Source: CAWCBH01 sp963793785 (GTDB taxonomy: Bacteria > Actinomycetota > Thermoleophilia > Solirubrobacterales > 70-9). From it: 64,000 bases of DNA. The stretch's first letter is position 1; the number at the start of each line of letters is the position of its first letter. The stretch lies in the NCBI GenBank assembly GCA_963793785.1, contig CAWCBH010000004.1:62001-126000 (forward strand), in the 5' to 3' direction. The translations under genes were made by a program, and so were the position numbers. Under the pieces are notes generated by a model that saw only the letters and a program-made list of their open reading frames with translations, was not told the origin of the DNA and did not search any database. Of the stretch, positions 60,303 through 64,000 are shown one piece after another.

Positions 60303-60674
60303 ATGCCGCCGGCCGGGGGTGGTGCGCCGAAGCGCCGCCGCCTCTCTCGCAGCGGCGAGTTCGACCGCGTCTACCGCGAGGGCGAGTCGAGCGCCAACCG
60401 GCATCTCGTCCTCTACAGCTTCGCCCGTGAAGACCCCGACCAGACCGAGCTCAGGCTCGGCGTCTCGGCCGGTCGCAAGATCGGCCGCGCCGTCGAGCGC
60501 ACGCGCGTCAAGCGGGCCGTCCGAGAGGCGTTCTGGTCCCTGGCCGAATCGCTGCCGAGCGGGCGCGACTTCGTCGTCGTGGCCCGGCCCGAGCTGGCGC
60601 AGCTCGTCGCCAGCGAAGGAACCGCCGGGGTCGAGCGGGCGCTGCGCGACGTGCTCGACCGATCCTCGTCCTGA
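60303..60674 (+). CDS. rnpA: Ribonuclease P protein component
   Basis: 123 residues from ATG 60303. RnpA hallmarks: RRLSRSGEFDRVYREGESSANRHL at the front, then LRLGVSAGRKIGRAVERTRVKRAVREAFW, the RNR-type motif that binds RNase P RNA. It helps the RNA subunit cleave tRNA 5' leaders. It follows rpmH by two bases, with no own ribosome site seen. The RNA subunit gene is not in the window. Confidence 0.95.
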   Translation: MPPAGGGAPKRRRLSRSGEFDRVYREGESSANRHLVLYSFAREDPDQTELRLGVSAGRKIGRAVERTRVKRAVREAFWSLAESLPSGRDFVVVARPELAQLVASEGTAGVERALRDVLDRSSS

Positions 60675-60687
60675 GTCTCCACGAGGC

Positions 60688-60703
60688 CGTAAAACGTGAA
60701 ACA
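60688..60703 (+). other. parS-like half site
   Basis: CGTAAAACGTGAAACA matches the ParB site consensus TGTTTCACGTGAAACA at 12 of 16 positions, with the right half GTGAAACA perfect. It is in the rnpA-yidD gap, 3 kb from parA. Degenerate, so a guess. Confidence 0.25.
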
Positions 60704-60758
60704 GGCCCAGCTGCGGAGGTGATCGGCCGCAACGCCCGGCCGCGTAGCTGTCTTTACG

Positions 60759-61076
60759 ATGCCTGCTCCTCCGATGGCTGATCCTGTGACTCCGGCCGCC
60801 GCACCGCGGCGCTTGGCCCTTGCATTGCTGCGCGCCTACCAGCGCCGGATCTCCCCGGCCCTGCCCCGCCGCTGTCGCTACGAGCCGACCTGCTCCGCTT
60901 ACGCGGCGACGGCCGTGCGCCGCTTCGGCCTGCTTCGCGGCGCCCTGCTGGCGACCTGGCGGCTGTTGCGCTGCAACCCGTTCAGCCACGGCGGCTTTGA
61001 CCCGGTCCCGGATCGCTTCACGCTCAGGGTCGGGCCGGTCGACCCCGCCAAGCACCGGCAGGGGACTGCGACGTGA
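60759..61076 (+). CDS. yidD: Membrane protein insertion efficiency factor YidD
   Basis: 105 residues (ATG 60759; ATG 60774 also possible). Core: LALALLRAYQRRISPALPRR, then CRYEPTCSAYAATAVRRFGLLRGA and RLLRCNPFSHGGFDPVP, the Cys-rich family signature. An amphipathic membrane-associated helper of YidC-dependent insertion. Overlaps yidC by four bases, so translation is coupled. Confidence 0.93.
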   Translation: MPAPPMADPVTPAAAPRRLALALLRAYQRRISPALPRRCRYEPTCSAYAATAVRRFGLLRGALLATWRLLRCNPFSHGGFDPVPDRFTLRVGPVDPAKHRQGTAT

Positions 61077-61828
61077 TCCCCGTCGCCAACATCCTGCAGC
61101 CCCTGATCGATATCGCCGACGCGGTCCTGGTCTTCTTCCACGACGACGTCGGTCTCAGCTGGGGCGGCGCGATCATCGCCCTCACCTTCGCCACCCGGGC
61201 GGTGCTGATCCCGCTCACCTACAAGCAGATCAAGGGGATGCGGGCCCTACAGGCGCTGCAGCCGCAAATCAAGGAGATCCAGCAGAAGTACAAGAACGAC
61301 CGCCAGCGCATGCAGCAGGAGATGATGCGCTTCTACCAGCAGAACAAGGTCAACCCGTTCGCCTCCTGCATCCCGCTGCTGGCCCAGCTGCCGGTCTTCA
61401 TCACCCTCTTCTACCTGCTCCGCGACGACCTGCGGGTCGACATCTGCGGCAGCTCCGAGGAGCCCTGCGGCGACGCGGCCTCGTTCCTGTTCATCCCCGA
61501 CCTCACCGACAAGGCCGAGGGCGGAGTGCTGATCGCCCTGGTCCTCCTCTACGTAGGGACCCAGCTCGCCGCCGGCCTGGTGATGGCGATCAGCGCCGAC
61601 CGCAGCCAGCGGATGCTGATGTTCGCCCTGCCGCTGATCTTCGTCCCCTTCATCATCACCTTTCCGGCCGGGCTCGTCGTCTACTGGATCACGACCAACG
61701 TCTGGACGGTGGGCCAGCAGTTCGTCGTCCAGCGGCTGATCCCGCCGCCGGAGGTGCCGTCGCCCGAGGAAGTGAAGGCGGCGAAGCCGCCGCCTCCGCC
61801 GCCGCGGAAGAAGAAGAAACGCCGGTAG
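61073..61828 (+). CDS. yidC: YidC/Oxa1 membrane protein insertase
   Basis: 251 residues from GTG 61073, short Gram-positive form without the periplasmic domain. TM1 includes WGGAIIALTFATRAVLIPLTY; the cytoplasmic loop has QALQPQIKEIQQKYKNDRQR; then FASCIPLLAQLPVFITLFYLL with the hydrophilic groove, and LPLIFVPFIITFPAGLVVYWIT. The tail is Pro/Lys-rich (PPPPPPRKKKKRR), able to bind ribosomes. It inserts membrane proteins with or without SecYEG. Confidence 0.94.
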   Translation: MIPVANILQPLIDIADAVLVFFHDDVGLSWGGAIIALTFATRAVLIPLTYKQIKGMRALQALQPQIKEIQQKYKNDRQRMQQEMMRFYQQNKVNPFASCIPLLAQLPVFITLFYLLRDDLRVDICGSSEEPCGDAASFLFIPDLTDKAEGGVLIALVLLYVGTQLAAGLVMAISADRSQRMLMFALPLIFVPFIITFPAGLVVYWITTNVWTVGQQFVVQRLIPPPEVPSPEEVKAAKPPPPPPRKKKKRR

Positions 61829-61836
61829 GGGTAGGC

Positions 61837-61925
61837 GGGCGGGTCCTGTCGCGGCAGGGGACCCACCGACCCTGCGGTAGCTAAAGCTTCCTCGGGCCGG
61901 TCCCCCCTGCCGGCGCCACCCGCCC
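61837..61925. repeat. Palindromic interspersed element, copy C
   Basis: Outer arms GGGCGGGT / ACCCGCCC; inner arms GGCAGGGG (61853-61860) / CCCCTGCC (61904-61911). Shares GGGCGGGTCCTGTCGCGG and CCCTGCGGT with copy A. It begins 8 bp after the yidC stop. A second copy of its right end (GCGCCACCCGCCCGAGA) lies at 61961-61977. Confidence 0.75.
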
Positions 61926-61977
61926 GAGACCCCCCTCGGCTCAAGGAGCACTTCATCGCGCCACCCGCCCGAGAGGC

Positions 61978-62024
61978 CCGTGTGGCGCTTTATTCGCGTA
62001 TACCGCGAGGTTCGCGCCACACGG
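61978..62024. repeat. 11-bp perfect inverted repeat between yidC and jag
   Basis: CCGTGTGGCGC (61978-61988) and GCGCCACACGG (62014-62024) with a 25-nt loop that holds its own CGCG/CGCG stem. It could fold as a strong RNA hairpin downstream of yidC or serve as an operator; no T-run follows. Confidence 0.65.
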
Positions 62025-62112
62025 CCGAGGCGCCCCCTACCCAGCTGCTGTTTCGGACCTGCTGTGACACTTCGGGTGCGGCGCTCTGCCCCTCGCCTCG
62101 GCCGGCGCGAAA

Positions 62113-62118
62113 TAGACT
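62113..62118 (+). promoter_or_regulatory. Leaderless-type -10 element of jag
   Basis: TAGACT followed by GGCGCC and GTG 62125. The TANNCTGGC form matches rpmH and metF. Confidence 0.45.
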
Positions 62119-62124
62119 GGCGCC

Positions 62125-62607
62125 GTGAGCGAAGGGGATTGGCCGCAGGAGCCGGCGGAGCGGGTGCGGGAGCTGATCGAGCGCGTCCTCGACGAGCTCG
62201 ATCTCGACGGCGAGGTCGAGGTGAGCGAGGACGAGGAGCAGATCGCCGCAGTGGTCGAGGGCGATGACGATTACGGGCTGCTGATCGGCCGGCGTGGGCA
62301 GACGATCGACGCCCTGCAGCTGCTCTGCTTTCAGGCAGCGCATCGCGGCTTCCGCGAGCGCAAGCGCGTCACCGTCGACGCCGCCGGCTACCGCGAGCGG
62401 CGCAAGGAGATGCTCTCGACCCGCGCCGACCGGGCCGCCGAGCAGGCGCTGAAGCTGGGGCGGCCGATGGAGATGGACGAGATGAGCGCCCAGGAGCGAC
62501 GGGTGGTGCACGAGCATCTCAAGGACCGGGCCGGGATCGAGACTTACAGCGAGGGCGACGAGCCGCACCGCTGCGTGGTCGTGGCGCCGCTCGTCAGCGA
62601 GGCGTGA
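62125..62607 (+). CDS. jag: Jag/KhpB-type KH-R3H RNA-binding protein
   Basis: 160 residues from GTG 62125. The KH domain (about 30-100) has the GLLIGRRGQTIDALQLL GxxG-type loop; the R3H domain (about 105-158) has RPMEMDEMSAQERRVVHEHL and the RxxxH motif. The N-terminal Jag domain is absent, as usual in actinobacteria. It binds RNA, with KhpA in some species, and influences cell-wall synthesis. Overlaps rsmG by four bases. Confidence 0.93.
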   Translation: MSEGDWPQEPAERVRELIERVLDELDLDGEVEVSEDEEQIAAVVEGDDDYGLLIGRRGQTIDALQLLCFQAAHRGFRERKRVTVDAAGYRERRKEMLSTRADRAAEQALKLGRPMEMDEMSAQERRVVHEHLKDRAGIETYSEGDEPHRCVVVAPLVSEA

Positions 62608-63275
62608 GCCTCGACCCCGGCGCCCGCCAGTCCCTGCAGCGATATCTGGAGTGCCTGGCCGAGGCCCGCGCTTCGGTCAGCTCGGTCACCGAGCCCCGCC
62701 TGGCCTGGGAAGTGCACGTCGCCGACAGTCTCAGCGGACTCGAGGTGGCTGAGCTGCGAGGCGCGTCCCGGATCGCCGATCTCGGCGCCGGAGCAGGCTT
62801 TCCGGGCGTCGCGGTGGCGGCGGCGGTCCCGGCGGCCAGCGTCGACTTGGTCGAGTCGGTGCGCCGTAAGTGCGAGTTCATGCGCGAGGCGCTGGCGGTT
62901 GCGGGCCTCGAGAACGCGACCGTCGTCTGCCGGCGGTCGGAGGACTTGGCGGCCGACGATGGACACGAGGCCTACGACGCGGTCCTGGCCCGGGCGGTGG
63001 GCACCCTGCCCACGGTGGCCGAGCTGGCGTCACCGTTGCTGCGCCAGGGCGGGATTCTGGTCGCCTGGCGAGGCTCGCGAGACCGGGCCGGGGAACGCCG
63101 ACTCGCCGAGGCCGAGGCCGAGCTGGCGCTGTGCCAGGAGGAGGTTCGCCCAGTCAAGCCCTATGCCGGCAGCCGCGACCGCAACCTGCATGTGGTTCGC
63201 AAGATGGGCCCGACGCCGGCCGGACTGCCGCGCCGCCCGGGGATGGCCCGCAAGCGCCCGTTCGGAGGCCCCTGA
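62604..63275 (+). CDS. rsmG: 16S rRNA (guanine-527-N7) methyltransferase
   Basis: 223 residues from GTG 62604. SAM-binding motif I is ADLGAGAGFPGVAVA; RRKCEFMREAL and DAVLARAVGTLPTVAEL match the GidB family. The C-terminal tail is basic (RKRPFGGP). It methylates the 530 loop of 16S rRNA; loss confers low-level streptomycin resistance in other bacteria. Followed by parA as in most origin regions. Confidence 0.94.
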   Translation: MSLDPGARQSLQRYLECLAEARASVSSVTEPRLAWEVHVADSLSGLEVAELRGASRIADLGAGAGFPGVAVAAAVPAASVDLVESVRRKCEFMREALAVAGLENATVVCRRSEDLAADDGHEAYDAVLARAVGTLPTVAELASPLLRQGGILVAWRGSRDRAGERRLAEAEAELALCQEEVRPVKPYAGSRDRNLHVVRKMGPTPAGLPRRPGMARKRPFGGP

Positions 63276-63294
63276 AGGGCGCCGGGACCGTCTC

Positions 63295-63300
63295 TAAGCT
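63295..63300 (+). promoter_or_regulatory. Leaderless-type -10 element of parA
   Basis: TAAGCT, 8 nt before ATG 63309, in the form TANNCTGGC. Confidence 0.45.
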
Positions 63301-63308
63301 GGCCCCCG

Positions 63309-64000
63309 ATGGGCTCCGTCTATGCGATCGCAAACCAGAAGGGCGGGGTCGGCAAGACGACCACGGCGGTGAACGTCGCCGCCTGCGTCTCGGCCACCGG
63401 CTCACAGACGCTGCTGGTCGACCTCGACCCGCAGTGCAATGCGACCGTCGCCCTCGGCGGCGACCGCGAAGCTCGCCCCTCCTCCTATGACTGCCTCACC
63501 GGCGATGTCTCGGTCGCCGAAGCGGCGCGCCCGGCGGGCCCGGACAATCTCTGGCTCGTTCCCGCCAGCCGCGACCTTGCCGGCGCGGCAGTCGAGCTGC
63601 CCCGCATGGAAGGCTCGGAGACCCGGCTCACCGAGCGCCTCGGCCCGGTGCGGGAGCGTTTTGCCTTCACGCTGCTCGACTGCCCTCCGGCGCTGGGCCC
63701 GGTGACGGTGAACGCGCTGGCCGCCGCCGATCGCGTGATCGTGCCCGTCCAGGCCGAGTACCTCGCGCTGGAGGGGCTGGTCCAGTTCCTCGACACGCTG
63801 GCGCTGATCCGCCGCGAGATCAACCCCTCACTGATGCTGTCGGGGCTGTTGATCACCATGCACGACGAGCGCACCCGGCTTTCCCAGGATGTCGAGCGCG
63901 AGATGCGAGAGCACTTCCCCGAGCTTGTCTTCGAAACCGTGATCCCACGCAGCGTCAGAGTCGCCGAGTCGCCGAGCTATGGCCGGCCGGTGATCGCGCA
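63309..64000 (+). CDS. parA: Chromosome-partitioning ATPase ParA/Soj (5' part)
   Basis: From ATG 63309, open to the right edge (230 codons seen of ~260 expected). The deviant Walker A is IANQKGGVGKTTTAVN; then LLVDLDPQCNATVALG, LLDCPPALGPVTVNALAAAD (Walker B zone) and VPVQAEYLALEGLVQFLDTL. It binds nucleoid DNA and moves ParB-parS origins. parB is expected just outside the window. Confidence 0.95.
   Translation, partial: MGSVYAIANQKGGVGKTTTAVNVAACVSATGSQTLLVDLDPQCNATVALGGDREARPSSYDCLTGDVSVAEAARPAGPDNLWLVPASRDLAGAAVELPRMEGSETRLTERLGPVRERFAFTLLDCPPALGPVTVNALAAADRVIVPVQAEYLALEGLVQFLDTLALIRREINPSLMLSGLLITMHDERTRLSQDVEREMREHFPELVFETVIPRSVRVAESPSYGRPVIA

Noticed and set aside
1..64000. CRISPR arrays, prophage, transposase genes or defence systems
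   Set aside because: No regularly spaced identical repeats and no recognisable integrase, transposase, Cas or restriction genes; the HNH protein belongs to a chromosomal housekeeping-type family.

Overview
This 64 kb window is the replication-origin neighbourhood of a very GC-rich actinobacterial chromosome. The evidence is direct: dnaA-dnaN-recF-dciA-gyrB-gyrA run leftward from about 60 kb, and rpmH-rnpA-yidD-yidC-jag-rsmG-parA run rightward from it. A PP2C/FHA/FtsW/PBP/PASTA-kinase cluster lies nearby, as is usual in Actinomycetota. I infer a Thermoleophilia-like lineage (Solirubrobacterales or Gaiellales type) from gene content and style, without a phylogenetic test.

Layout. 1-11.5 kb: the end of a pyruvate dehydrogenase operon (E1 beta, E2), a small repeat-built protein, a complete branched-chain 2-oxoacid dehydrogenase operon with leucine-type dehydrogenase, then lipB and lipA, which make the lipoyl cofactor those E2 subunits carry. 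Rhomboid protease, D,D-carboxypeptidase and VOC genes follow. 11.5-20.8 kb: lipoproteins, two tRNA-Ala genes, glutamate dehydrogenase, a candidate small RNA, an RCK/ion-channel-like protein, metF and a frameshifted hydrolase. 20.8-34.3 kb: an envelope polysaccharide locus (FemAB-like, sugar transferase, three glycosyltransferases, flippase, O-antigen-ligase-like protein, LytR_C protein, membrane FlaA1/CapD-type dehydratase, DedA, UppP). 34.3-50.5 kb: purM, a DJ-1 protein, three different membrane Ser/Thr kinases, ddl, and the pbpA-ftsW-pstP-FHA-FHA divisome/signalling operon, then pheA and an HNH nuclease. 50.5-64 kb: gyrase, replication initiation, ribosomal protein L34/RNase P, membrane insertion and segregation genes.

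How it works together. The left end joins branched-chain amino acid deamination and oxidative decarboxylation to lipoate synthesis. The middle exports and polymerises undecaprenyl-linked glycans, with UppP recycling the carrier. The kinase/phosphatase/FHA block with FtsW and PBP controls septal or elongation peptidoglycan synthesis.

Most notable. (1) A palindromic interspersed element in three copies whose inner stems differ but stay complementary. Two copies lie inside the ligase-like gene, one in frame and one breaking the frame; removing the latter restores the reading frame exactly. (2) A promoter-to-terminator unit predicting a roughly 125 nt structured RNA at 14.08-14.2 kb. (3) A 12-residue repeat protein that turns into a Cys-every-three-residues ladder. 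(4) A direct repeat of the tRNA-Ala 3' end bracketing one lipoprotein gene. (5) Widespread leaderless-type promoters (TANNNT followed 6-12 nt later by the start codon). (6) Apparent single-base frameshifts in gyrA (two), gyrB, a hydrolase and the flippase. Those in gyrase are best read as sequence errors.
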